Below, in pieces: positions 1 to 6,759 of a stretch of 24,560 nucleotides of DNA. A model generated the notes under the pieces. It was not told the DNA's origin and made no database searches. It was given only the letters and a program-made list of their open reading frames with translations. Source of the DNA: Treponema sp. (lineage in GTDB: Bacteria; Spirochaetota; Spirochaetia; Treponematales; Treponemataceae); contig JAEDFA010000025.1 of the NCBI GenBank assembly GCA_016293005.1, forward strand, positions 1 to 24,560. Reading direction: 5' to 3'. Both the position numbers and the translations under genes were made by a program. Position 1 is the stretch's first letter. Every line of letters starts with the position of its first letter.

Positions 1-56
1 TTTATGCGTCTTTATAATAAAGATTTGACAAAATGCAATTTTGACAAATCTTTTCT

Positions 57-95
57 TCCAAAAACTAATGCTCTATCCAGCTGAGCTACAGGCTC
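57..95 (-). pseudogene. tRNA 5'-half-like fragment, second copy
   Basis: This is a second copy of the same tRNA 5' half, about 200 bp further along the minus strand. The acceptor and D-arm sequence is unchanged and is again followed by the T-rich run and the same hairpin. The only differences from the other copy are a few bases at its 3' end. Perfect conservation of the D-arm in two copies indicates recent duplication rather than slow decay. Confidence 0.55.
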
Positions 96-130
96 AAAAA
101 ATCGACTCGCATTCAAAAAAAACAAAAAAT

Positions 131-174
131 CGTACAAGCGAGTCGAACGCACGACCTTTTGGTTAGGTGAGCAT
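131..174 (-). pseudogene. tRNA 3'-half-like fragment
   Basis: On the minus strand this reads as the 3' part of a tRNA: a loop containing CCTAA, CCAAA as a 3' anticodon-stem strand, AGGTC variable loop, GTGCG T-stem and a TTCGACT T-loop. The T-stem return strand begins correctly (CGC) but then diverges (TT instead of AC), and no acceptor 3' strand follows. If the CCT is the anticodon, the parent would be tRNA-Arg(CCT). That is inference, because the base before it is not the universal U33. Confidence 0.45.
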
Positions 175-207
175 AAAAAAAGCGAATACCTGGAGCGTTT
201 TTTATGC
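171..207. repeat. hairpin within repeat unit
   Basis: GCATAAAAAA at 171-180 pairs perfectly with TTTTTTATGC at 198-207 across a 17-nt loop. It lies between the two tRNA-like halves. The same right arm begins at base 1, so the neighbouring unit probably has it too. Confidence 0.6.
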
Positions 208-218
208 GTCTTTATAAT

Positions 219-253
219 AAAGATTTGACAAAATGCAATTTTGACAAATCTTT
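219..253. repeat. hairpin within repeat unit, present twice
   Basis: AAAGATTTG (219-227) pairs with CAAATCTTT (245-253), then a single A/A mismatch (228/244), then CAAAA (229-233) pairs with TTTTG (239-243) around the loop TGCAA. An identical copy occupies 19-53. The long, nearly uninterrupted stem directly abuts the tRNA 5'-half-like segment. It is not followed by a clean U-tract on the minus strand, so a simple terminator role is not obvious. Confidence 0.65.
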
Positions 254-256
254 TCC

Positions 257-294
257 CCAAAAACTAATGCTCTATCCAGCTGAGCTACAGGCTC
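257..294 (-). pseudogene. tRNA 5'-half-like fragment, copy near kinase gene
   Basis: On the minus strand the first bases read GAGCCTG (acceptor 5' strand), TA, GCTC (D-stem), a 9-nt D-loop with GG, and GAGC, then A and TTAGT followed by T-rich sequence. This is a textbook tRNA 5' half up to the anticodon stem. No matching ACTAA strand, variable loop, T-arm or CAGGCTC acceptor 3' strand follows; a 9+5 bp hairpin comes next instead. It cannot fold as a complete tRNA in place. The stop codon of the kinase/HAD gene (293-295) overlaps its first two bases. Confidence 0.6.
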
Positions 295-2149
295 AAAAAG
301 TGCCCTTAGTATATAATATTTCTGGCAATTTGTAAACATCTTCTACCCCGCCAACCAAAATGCCACCCATCCCCATTTTTAACGGAAGAGCAATATCCAT
401 GTCAAAACGGTCACCAACGCTCAAAACTTCTTCACATTCAGAAGCACAAATTTTACAGGCAAGAAGGAACGGTTCCTCGCTAGGCTTTGATTTTTTGCAA
501 GTGTCAAGGCCTATTACATCAGGAATCAACTCTTCGATTCCAAGCGCACGAAGCGTTTTTTTTGCAGGAACAAGAGGATTATTTGTCACGCATATTAATT
601 TATATTTTTTCTTCAAAGATTTTATTGTTTCGATTAATTTTTCATCTTTTTGAAGGAATTTTTCCGGCTCTAAAAGTTCTTTTCGCATCTGAATACTCTT
701 TTCGATTGGAATTCCAAGATGAATAAAAGTATTTCCAAGACTGATTTTTTGTCCGTTATGAGTTTCTTTCCATCTTTTTCGAAATTCACTGACCTCATTT
801 CGAAATTGCTCAGGTGAAATATTTTTTTCTTCTGCGATATGCCGAATCTGAACATCAACCTGTTCAAAAGCGTAACGCGAATTTGTATAAAGAGTTGAAT
901 CAATGTCAAAAATTATCGTCTTCAACTTAGAAGGAATTTTATAAATTTTCAATTTGTCCAAAGCCGGCACATTAAAATCAAGAATTTTTGAAATTTTACA
1001 AACCGAAAAAGAAGCTTCCTGAATAGTTTTATATTTTTTCATCCCGACCAGACAAACTGCAGCATTTCCTAAAAGTTCGCTGTAAGAAACAGAAGGTTTT
1101 GCAATTTTTATTTTTGCCCCTCTAGCCTTTTTTAAAAGCCAGCGTTCATTTTTTGACTGTCCGCCTGTAACAGTCATAAAGTCATTTATTTTAAGATTAT
1201 TTTTAAATGCAAGTTCACGCAAAACGGCGACACCAGAAGAAATTTTATTTTCGATTTCAGTTAAAATGCGCCAGCCTTCAGAATTTTTATCTTCAAAAGC
1301 AAAATCGATTATTTCTTCATAAGAAATTTTCCGGTTTTCAATTTTTTCGATTTCGGCTTTAAACTCATCAATTAGAATTCCACTTTTTTCAATTAAAACG
1401 CTTAAATTCCAAAGCCCCGGAATTACCGAAGGAAGCGTGCGAACTCTTTCATCAAAAACAGGCACAGATGAACAAAAATTAAGTCCTTCACTTGACCCCG
1501 AACGATCGCAAATTGCTCCTGGAACAACAGAATAAGTTCCAATCATCGCAGAAATATAATCAGGGCCCGTGCAAAATACAGGAATTTTTTTGCACACCGA
1601 AAGTTTTTCCTGAAATTCTTCATTTAGAAAACCGATTAAATCGCCAGGTCTTACAAACGGAGGAAATTTTTCTTTTGGAAGCAAAAATTTTTCAAGTTCC
1701 CTTAAATTCCAATAAGCATCTGTAAAGCGTTCTTCCGGCAGAACTGTAACAGCCTTAGAAGTAAGTTTATAAACAAAAAATTCCGGACCGCTAAATACTT
1801 TTTCAGAATCTTCAAATTCTTGTGGATAAAGATTTTTTAATGCAATAAAGCGGGGAATGAACAAAGATGAAGTCTTTTCTGTATTGGAAAAATCAATTTT
1901 TTCATTCCAAAGCAAAGTTCGTCCATTTTGAAGGCAGACTGTAGGACCGTTTCCGCTTACGCAGATAGCAGAAAATTCTTTAGAGCCAAACGCTTTTACC
2001 GCCTGAATAAATTCTTCTATCCAGAGCGCTGAAATAAAATTTTGAGAAAAATTAAAATGTCTGTCAGAAAAAGAAACCACTTCACCAGAATCAGAAATTA
2101 TTCCGACTTTTATAGAAGTGGTTCCTATGTCAACACAAAGAAAATTCAA
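293..2149 (-). CDS. FGGY-type carbohydrate kinase fused to HAD-family phosphatase
   Basis: 618 residues in two parts. Residues 1-395 have the ASKHA/FGGY sugar-kinase plan: an N-terminal DIGTTSIKVG phosphate loop, SGNGPT near 66-70, TGPDYISA with the probable catalytic base D197, and TVTGGQSKNE (about 327-335) of the C-terminal lobe. Residues about 408-618 form a HAD hydrolase with motif I FDIDSTLY (D415/D417), motif II VTNN (about 521-524), motif III lysine near 552-554 and motif IV GDRFDMD (about 579-585). The HAD part resembles pyrimidine 5'-nucleotidase-type members with a helical cap. The kinase part is shorter than the usual ~490-residue xylulokinases, so the sugar specificity is not assignable. 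The start is a TTG placed right before NFLCVDIGTT, with no in-frame ATG there and only a weak SD. It lies downstream of prs, separated by a hairpin. The stop codon overlaps the tRNA-like repeat. Confidence 0.8.
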   Translation of the reverse strand: MNFLCVDIGTTSIKVGIISDSGEVVSFSDRHFNFSQNFISALWIEEFIQAVKAFGSKEFSAICVSGNGPTVCLQNGRTLLWNEKIDFSNTEKTSSLFIPRFIALKNLYPQEFEDSEKVFSGPEFFVYKLTSKAVTVLPEERFTDAYWNLRELEKFLLPKEKFPPFVRPGDLIGFLNEEFQEKLSVCKKIPVFCTGPDYISAMIGTYSVVPGAICDRSGSSEGLNFCSSVPVFDERVRTLPSVIPGLWNLSVLIEKSGILIDEFKAEIEKIENRKISYEEIIDFAFEDKNSEGWRILTEIENKISSGVAVLRELAFKNNLKINDFMTVTGGQSKNERWLLKKARGAKIKIAKPSVSYSELLGNAAVCLVGMKKYKTIQEASFSVCKISKILDFNVPALDKLKIYKIPSKLKTIIFDIDSTLYTNSRYAFEQVDVQIRHIAEEKNISPEQFRNEVSEFRKRWKETHNGQKISLGNTFIHLGIPIEKSIQMRKELLEPEKFLQKDEKLIETIKSLKKKYKLICVTNNPLVPAKKTLRALGIEELIPDVIGLDTCKKSKPSEEPFLLACKICASECEEVLSVGDRFDMDIALPLKMGMGGILVGGVEDVYKLPEILYTKGTF

Positions 2150-2167
2150 AACAGTGTATCTTTAGAA

Positions 2168-2196
2168 AACTTGTAAAATTTGAAAATTTACAAGTT
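2168..2196 (-). terminator. hairpin between prs and kinase gene
   Basis: AACTTGTAAA (2168-2177) and TTTACAAGTT (2187-2196) form a perfect 10-bp stem with a 9-nt loop. On the minus strand it follows the prs stop by 10 nt and runs into TTTTCT, so it can act as a weak, A/T-rich intrinsic terminator for prs. Nearly the same inverted repeat occurs at 16341-16392. Confidence 0.5.
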
Positions 2197-2206
2197 CCTT
2201 TAAAAA

Positions 2207-3475
2207 TTAATTTTTTTCTTCCTGAGATGTATTCTGTTCAACAGATTTTACGATTTTTTCGATTATTGTACGATTGTCAAGAAGATTTCCGATTGACTGA
2301 TTGTGATGAATTCTTGTAATTACATTTGCAAAAAGTCCTGAAACATCTGTTGAAATATACCATTCTTTTGTAAGAAGTTCTTCGTGGTAAACGGCATTTG
2401 TTCCGATGATTCTGTAGAAAAGACCTTTTTTGTATGCTTCATCAAAAAGTTCGATTGCATTTCCTGTAAAGAACGGAAGGCTTATTGCAGCGATAACTTT
2501 TGTTGCTCCGTTTTCTTTGAGGAACGACATCGCTTTAAGCAAAGTTCCGCCAGTTCCAAGCATATCATCAGCAAGGAATGCAACTTTACCTTTTACATCA
2601 CCTAAAAGTTTTACAGATTTTATATTAGTTTCGTTTGCGTTTTGAGTTACAACAGAATAATCGCGTTCTTTGTAAATCATCGCAAGAGGAAGTTTTAAAC
2701 CTGAAGCATAGAATTTATTTCTGTCGATTGCGCCTGTATCAGGACTTACAACTACAAGTTCTTCTTTTTGACCTGTAAGATCAACGATTTTTCCAAGTTC
2801 GCGAATAATCTGATAACTTGCATGAAGGTTTTCAAGGTTTATTGTATTGAAAGCATTTACGATTTCACGGCTATGAATATCAAGCGTAATAATTCTTGAT
2901 ACACCGAGCATTTCATAAACATGACCGAGCATTGCAGCAGTAAGACCTTCGCGACCTTTCTTTTTATGCTGACGGCTGTAAGGATAAACAGGAACTACAA
3001 GAGTAATTGAAGAAGCTCCGGCCTGGCGAACAGCATCAATAGTTACTAAAAGTCCCATTACATGATCATTTACAGAAAGAGAAAGTTTGTTTTTTCCGCC
3101 GTTTAGATTTAAAACTTCATGATTTTCTACATCCTGAAAAATATAAACCTGCTTTCCGCGAATTGATTCGTTGATTTCGGTTTTAAATTCGCCGTTTGCA
3201 AAATAAGTAAAAGTTGTATCTACTTTGAATTTTGGTTCACGATAGCGTTCAGTAGAACTTTTTACGACAATTTCAGGGGAATACAAATCGCTTTCGAAAT
3301 TAATTTTTTGAATAAGGTCATTTTTTTCGATTTGATAGCGTTTGTTGATGCAGTCGCTTTTCAAAGAAAAACGATGTTTATAAATATGTTTCAGATGTTT
3401 GATTACAGCATCTGCAAAGGCTTCTCCGCCAGGGCATGCTATAACCGCTAAATCTGTAGGTTCAGAATAAAACAT
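2207..3475 (-). CDS. prs: ribose-phosphate pyrophosphokinase (PRPP synthetase)
   Basis: Makes phosphoribosyl pyrophosphate from ribose 5-phosphate and ATP for nucleotide, histidine, tryptophan and NAD synthesis; cytoplasmic. Recognisable elements (422-residue numbering) are FANGE (92-96, the FxDGE substrate motif), PYSRQHKKKG (about 165-174, equivalent to the ATP-binding YARQDRK), DIHSREI (199-205) and the PRPP-binding loop DDMLGTGGT (303-311). The usual length is about 315. This version has roughly 60 extra N-terminal residues and an insertion around GGKNKLSLSVND. The ATG at 3475 is chosen because AGAGG lies 8 nt upstream; an in-frame TTG 57 nt earlier gives 441 residues but has no SD. It is divergent from pyruvate kinase. 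Confidence 0.9.
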   Translation of the reverse strand: MFYSEPTDLAVIACPGGEAFADAVIKHLKHIYKHRFSLKSDCINKRYQIEKNDLIQKINFESDLYSPEIVVKSSTERYREPKFKVDTTFTYFANGEFKTEINESIRGKQVYIFQDVENHEVLNLNGGKNKLSLSVNDHVMGLLVTIDAVRQAGASSITLVVPVYPYSRQHKKKGREGLTAAMLGHVYEMLGVSRIITLDIHSREIVNAFNTINLENLHASYQIIRELGKIVDLTGQKEELVVVSPDTGAIDRNKFYASGLKLPLAMIYKERDYSVVTQNANETNIKSVKLLGDVKGKVAFLADDMLGTGGTLLKAMSFLKENGATKVIAAISLPFFTGNAIELFDEAYKKGLFYRIIGTNAVYHEELLTKEWYISTDVSGLFANVITRIHHNQSIGNLLDNRTIIEKIVKSVEQNTSQEEKN

Positions 3476-3539
3476 TTTGAAAACCTCTAAACTAAAATGA
3501 AATTTTTGATTATTGCTGAGTTGAATCAACAATAATTTT

Positions 3540-3568
3540 ATATTATCAGATTCAAAAAAAGTTTACAA
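3540..3568 (-). promoter_or_regulatory. possible prs promoter
   Basis: On the minus strand TTGTAA (3568-3563) and TAATAT (3545-3540) are separated by 17 nt, giving a leader of about 60 nt to the prs ATG. Each box matches the sigma-70 consensus in only 4 of 6 positions, so this is tentative. Confidence 0.35.
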
Positions 3569-3618
3569 GAATTTTTCAATCCGGTTATTTCTTTTAACCA
3601 AAAATCATTTAAAATCTG

Positions 3619-3647
3619 TTTAAAAATCTTAGAAACCGATTTATAAT
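3619..3647 (+). promoter_or_regulatory. pyruvate kinase promoter, probably leaderless
   Basis: A perfect -10 box TATAAT (3642-3647) lies 17 nt after TTTAAA (3619-3624) and ends 6 nt before the ATG at 3654. The expected transcription start falls on or next to the start codon, and no Shine-Dalgarno is present. This fits a leaderless message. Confidence 0.55.
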
Positions 3648-3653
3648 ACAGAT

Positions 3654-5450
3654 ATGTTCATACACAAAACCAAAATAGTCTGCTCAATCGGTCCTGCATG
3701 CAACAATGATGAAACAATCCGCCAGATGATAAAATCTGGAATGAGCATTGCGCGCTTCAATTTTTCACACGGAACGCACCAATGGCACAAAGAAGCAATG
3801 GATCGCGTAAAAAGAATTTCAGACAGCCTTGAAATTCCTGTTGCAATTCTTCTTGATACAAAAGGGCCTGAAATTAGAACTGGCGATATTCTTCCAGAAA
3901 AAAATATCATCTTTTATCCCGGTCAAAAAGTAGAAGTCGTAACTGACGGCTCTTTATGCACAAACGAATCAGAAAATTCTCTCTGCCACATAAGCATTTC
4001 TTGGAAAGACGCTGCAAAAAAACTGTTTCCAGGAGCAAGAATTCTCATTGCAGATGGTTTAATTGAACTTGCTGTCGATTCAATTCAAAACGAAAAAATT
4101 CTTTGTACTGCAAAAAATCAGGGTGAAATCGGAAGCAAAAAAAATGTAAATTTAATCGGAGTTCACGCAGGTCTTCCAATCATGTCAGAAAAAGACAAGG
4201 AAGATTTAAAATTCGGGGTTGAGCAGGACATCGATTTTATTGCGGCAAGTTTTGTAAGTTTCCCTGAAGAAATCGTAGAAATCCGCGATTATTTAAAATC
4301 GTTAAATTCAACGGCAAAAATCATTGCAAAAATCGAAAACGAAGAAGGTCTTAACAATATAGAACAAATTGTAAAGGAAGCAGACGGAATTATGATTGCA
4401 CGCGGAGATTTAGGTGTTCAGCTTCCAACAGAAAAAATTCCTCTTGCACAAAAAGCAATAATCCGATGCTGCAGAAAAGCCGGTAAACCTGTAATAACGG
4501 CAACACAAATGCTCGATTCCATGATTTTAAATCCGCGGCCTACGAGAGCAGAACTTACAGATGTTTCAAATGCAGTTTTCGACGGAACAGATGCCGTAAT
4601 GCTAAGTGGAGAAACTGCCGGCGGGAAATATCCTGTCGAAGCTGTAAAAACCATGGCTCTCATCACGCACACAACAGAACAATCCGATGAATACCTTCTT
4701 AGAATGAAACAGGTCGATTCTTCATACATTCCCGGGCAAGACATCGGACACATGGTTACTCACAGTGCATACAAACTTGCAAGAAACATAAATGCAAAAG
4801 CGATTATAATTCCAACGCTTCACGGAAACACCGCAAGAATGATAGGAAGTTTCCGCCCGGAACAAATTGTAATCGCCGTTACACCAGACAAAAAAGTTTC
4901 AAGACAGCTTATGATTCAATGGGGCGTTTCTCCAGTTCTATGCAGGGTTGCAAACGATTCAGAAATGATGATTCAAAACGCAATAAAACTCGCATTAGAC
5001 TGTAAGGCAATAAACCTTTCCGATAAAATCGTAATGTGCGCAGGAATTCCTATTTCTTCTCCGTTGATGGTAAACACAATAAAAGTCATCATCGCAGGAA
5101 ACATAATATCGCGCGGTACAAATTTTGGTTTCCTAAATTCCGAAAAAAAACGCGCTTCCGGAAGAATTCTTCAGGTTCAGGAAATCAATGACCTTCACGC
5201 TACCGTCAGAACTAGAAAACACCTGATTTTAGTATGCTGGCGAATCACAGAAGAACTAACTCCTTTAATCAGAATTGCAGACGGAATTATTGCTGAATCA
5301 GGCTGTGACCTTTCTCAAGAAATGCTTTCATTAATAAATCCAAATCTCGTATGGATTACAAATACGCCGGATGCCCTTAAAAACCTTGAAAACGATTTAA
5401 GCGTTACAATTGACGGCGAACAGGGCTTAATATACGAAGGAATAATTTAA
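3654..5450 (+). CDS. pyk: pyruvate kinase with extra C-terminal domain
   Basis: Catalyses phosphoenolpyruvate plus ADP to pyruvate plus ATP, the last step of glycolysis; cytoplasmic. The protein begins with the family hallmark KTKIVCSIGPA, then ARFNFSHG (33-40), the LLDTKGPEIRTG loop (67-78), IIAKIENEEG (near 223-232) containing the active-site lysine and acidic metal ligands, IARGDLG (near 247-253) and ITATQMLDSM. At 598 residues it is longer than the ~470-residue E. coli type. The final ~110 residues resemble the PEP-utiliser mobile domain appended to Bacillus-type enzymes (585 residues). The ATG directly precedes the conserved N-terminus and has no SD (see the adjacent promoter). The stop overlaps the next ATG as TAATG, so the downstream hydrolase is probably translated by coupling. 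Confidence 0.95.
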   Translation: MFIHKTKIVCSIGPACNNDETIRQMIKSGMSIARFNFSHGTHQWHKEAMDRVKRISDSLEIPVAILLDTKGPEIRTGDILPEKNIIFYPGQKVEVVTDGSLCTNESENSLCHISISWKDAAKKLFPGARILIADGLIELAVDSIQNEKILCTAKNQGEIGSKKNVNLIGVHAGLPIMSEKDKEDLKFGVEQDIDFIAASFVSFPEEIVEIRDYLKSLNSTAKIIAKIENEEGLNNIEQIVKEADGIMIARGDLGVQLPTEKIPLAQKAIIRCCRKAGKPVITATQMLDSMILNPRPTRAELTDVSNAVFDGTDAVMLSGETAGGKYPVEAVKTMALITHTTEQSDEYLLRMKQVDSSYIPGQDIGHMVTHSAYKLARNINAKAIIIPTLHGNTARMIGSFRPEQIVIAVTPDKKVSRQLMIQWGVSPVLCRVANDSEMMIQNAIKLALDCKAINLSDKIVMCAGIPISSPLMVNTIKVIIAGNIISRGTNFGFLNSEKKRASGRILQVQEINDLHATVRTRKHLILVCWRITEELTPLIRIADGIIAESGCDLSQEMLSLINPNLVWITNTPDALKNLENDLSVTIDGEQGLIYEGII

Positions 5451-6364
5451 TGAGAATAACATTAATGGGAACAGGAACAAGTCAAGGCGTTCCAGTAATC
5501 GCGTGTAAATGTCCTGTGTGCACTTCAAAAGACAGGCACGACAAAAGACTAAGATGTTCTGCGCTTGTAGAAAATAAAAATTCAGACGGAACAACGACAA
5601 AAATTCTCATTGATACAGGTCCGGAATTCCGCATTCAGGCATTAAAATACAAAATCGACTCTTTAGATGCAGTTCTTCTCACACACGGTCATGCAGATCA
5701 TATTTACGGCCTTGATGACATAAGAGTTTTCAGCCACACACAATCATGCGGAAATGGAAAAAATCCATGCAAAAATGAAACTCCTGGAAAGGGTCTTCCT
5801 TTTTACGCAAACAAACAGACTTTAAAAGATGTTTTTCACAGATTTGACTATATTTTTATGGAAACTCAAATTGGTGGAGGAAAACCTAAAATTTACCTTC
5901 AAAACATCAACAAACTCACAGAAGAAAATCCATTGAAAATCGGTGACATCGAAATTCTTCCTGTTCCAATGCGGCACGGAAGACTTCATTCAAACGGATA
6001 TATGTTTTCTACATTCAAAAAAAACGAAAAACATTCTATTTTGTATCTGACAGATTGCAGTGCAATCCGTGAAAAAGGCTTTAAAACAATTCGTGAAAAA
6101 GGCGGAATCATCGACCATGCAATAATTGATGGTTTAAGAGAAGAAGAACACGCAACTCACTTCAATTACTACAGTGCTCTTGAAACAGGACTTAAAATCA
6201 ATGCAAAACATATCTACCTTACACACATAACTCATCAGCACACAAACACAGAAATTTCCCAATTACTCGATGCAAAACTTGAAGAACTTGGCATAAAAGA
6301 ACAATTTTATCTTGAAAATAGAACAGCACTTCCCGGCTACGACGGATTAAAACTTAAAATATAA
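5450..6364 (+). CDS. PhnP-like metallo-beta-lactamase-fold hydrolase
   Basis: 304 residues of the metallo-beta-lactamase superfamily, closest in layout to PhnP/phosphodiesterase-type members. Features are an N-terminal GTGTSQGVPV strand, the CKCPVC cysteine cluster (19-24) that binds a structural metal in PhnP-type enzymes, DTGPEFR (55-61), the metal-binding motif LTHGHADH (H79, H81, D83, H84), a later PMRHGR histidine, LTDCS, and a C-terminal LTHITHQH. A complete dinuclear-metal active site therefore appears present. Family members cleave cyclic or alkyl phosphodiesters, but no phosphonate genes are nearby, so the substrate is unknown. Its ATG shares one base with the pyk stop codon, and an AAGGAA-type SD lies in the pyk tail. 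It ends at a bidirectional terminator. Confidence 0.85.
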   Translation: MRITLMGTGTSQGVPVIACKCPVCTSKDRHDKRLRCSALVENKNSDGTTTKILIDTGPEFRIQALKYKIDSLDAVLLTHGHADHIYGLDDIRVFSHTQSCGNGKNPCKNETPGKGLPFYANKQTLKDVFHRFDYIFMETQIGGGKPKIYLQNINKLTEENPLKIGDIEILPVPMRHGRLHSNGYMFSTFKKNEKHSILYLTDCSAIREKGFKTIREKGGIIDHAIIDGLREEEHATHFNYYSALETGLKINAKHIYLTHITHQHTNTEISQLLDAKLEELGIKEQFYLENRTALPGYDGLKLKI

Positions 6365-6366
6365 AA

Positions 6367-6394
6367 AAAACACCTCAGAAAACTGAAGTGTTTT
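6367..6394. terminator. bidirectional terminator between hydrolase and rpmB
   Basis: AAAACACCTCAG (6367-6378) pairs with CTGAAGTGTTTT (6383-6394) with a single mismatch around an AAAA loop. A- and T-tracts flank the stem on both sides, so it can terminate the converging pyk/hydrolase (+) and rpmB (-) transcripts. Confidence 0.75.
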
Positions 6395-6444
6395 ATAAAT
6401 ACTCAAAGCTTAAAATGTTTTAAATAATAAGTACACTGATGGTT

Positions 6445-6669
6445 TTATTTAGCTACTTCTGCAACTGGTTTTGGCACACGCACTTTTTTTACGAGAAAAT
6501 CGCTTCTAAGACAGCGTGTACAAACTGTCAATGTAATAGAACGACCATCAATAACAGTCTTTACGCTTACAAGATTTGGTCGCCAAGTTCTTTTAGTATG
6601 ATTGTAAGATTTAGAAACCTTGTTACCGTGCTGAACGCCTTTGCAACAAATATCACAACTTCTAGACAT
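6445..6669 (-). CDS. rpmB: ribosomal protein bL28
   Basis: A 74-residue large-subunit ribosomal protein. MSRSCDICCKG at the start, TKRTWRPN (25-32) and the CTRC pair (C50, C53) match bL28. With C5 and C8 it is the zinc-binding C+ form, and all four ligands are present. The ATG at 6669 is used because it matches the family N-terminus and has TAGG 7 nt upstream; an in-frame extension of nine codons is not family-like. It has its own strong promoter just downstream of uvrB, although uvrB read-through is also possible because no terminator separates them. Confidence 0.95.
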   Translation of the reverse strand: MSRSCDICCKGVQHGNKVSKSYNHTKRTWRPNLVSVKTVIDGRSITLTVCTRCLRSDFLVKKVRVPKPVAEVAK

Positions 6670-6710
6670 ATTTATACCTACCTTAATAGTTTTCAATAAT
6701 TAGTTTTAAT

Positions 6711-6739
6711 ATAATATTAAATTTATAACTCAATGTCAA
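6711..6739 (-). promoter_or_regulatory. rpmB promoter
   Basis: On the minus strand a consensus TTGACA (6739-6734) is followed after exactly 17 nt by TATTAT (6716-6711). The predicted start is near 6704, leaving a leader of about 35 nt containing the rpmB ribosome-binding site. It is the best promoter match in the window and starts only 20 nt past the uvrB stop codon. Confidence 0.75.
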
Positions 6740-6759
6740 TATATGTATTAAGTGTTTGT

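Larger units (their letters stand above)
1..299. repeat. ~200-bp tandem repeat with tRNA-like halves, about 1.5 units
   Basis: Bases 1-100 recur almost exactly at 201-299, with a one-base length difference and a short substitution near 55-60/255-259. The period is therefore about 200 bp and the array probably continues to the left of the window. Read on the minus strand, a unit runs: tRNA 5'-half-like segment (294 to 257, and again 95 to 57), hairpin (253-219), hairpin (207-171), tRNA 3'-half-like segment (about 174-131), then an A/T-rich linker. The + strand starts at base 1 inside the right arm of the second hairpin (TTTATGC), consistent with another unit beyond the edge. The repeat explains the whole gene-free stretch 1-292. 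Its function is unknown. The tRNA halves suggest an origin by recombination or integration at a tRNA gene. Confidence 0.8.

Noticed and set aside
162..168. GTTAGGT resembling an integron attC R' core (GTTRRRY)
   Set aside because: No paired RYYYAAC core lies at the expected distance on either strand, and the motif is part of the tRNA-like 3' half. An integron cassette site is not supported.
12..260. Minus-strand open frame of 82 codons
   Set aside because: It runs through the tRNA-like repeat, and its peptide is simply the translation of the tRNA acceptor/D-arm and T-arm sequence in one frame; there is no SD or family similarity.
1..299. CRISPR-like repeat array
   Set aside because: The repeat unit is about 200 bp with tRNA-like content, not 25-40 bp repeats with regular unique spacers, and no cas genes are visible.
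4418..4753. Minus-strand 111-codon frame inside pyruvate kinase
   Set aside because: It is antisense to conserved pyk motifs (ARGDLG to the QMLDSM region), so it is a shadow of a well-supported gene.
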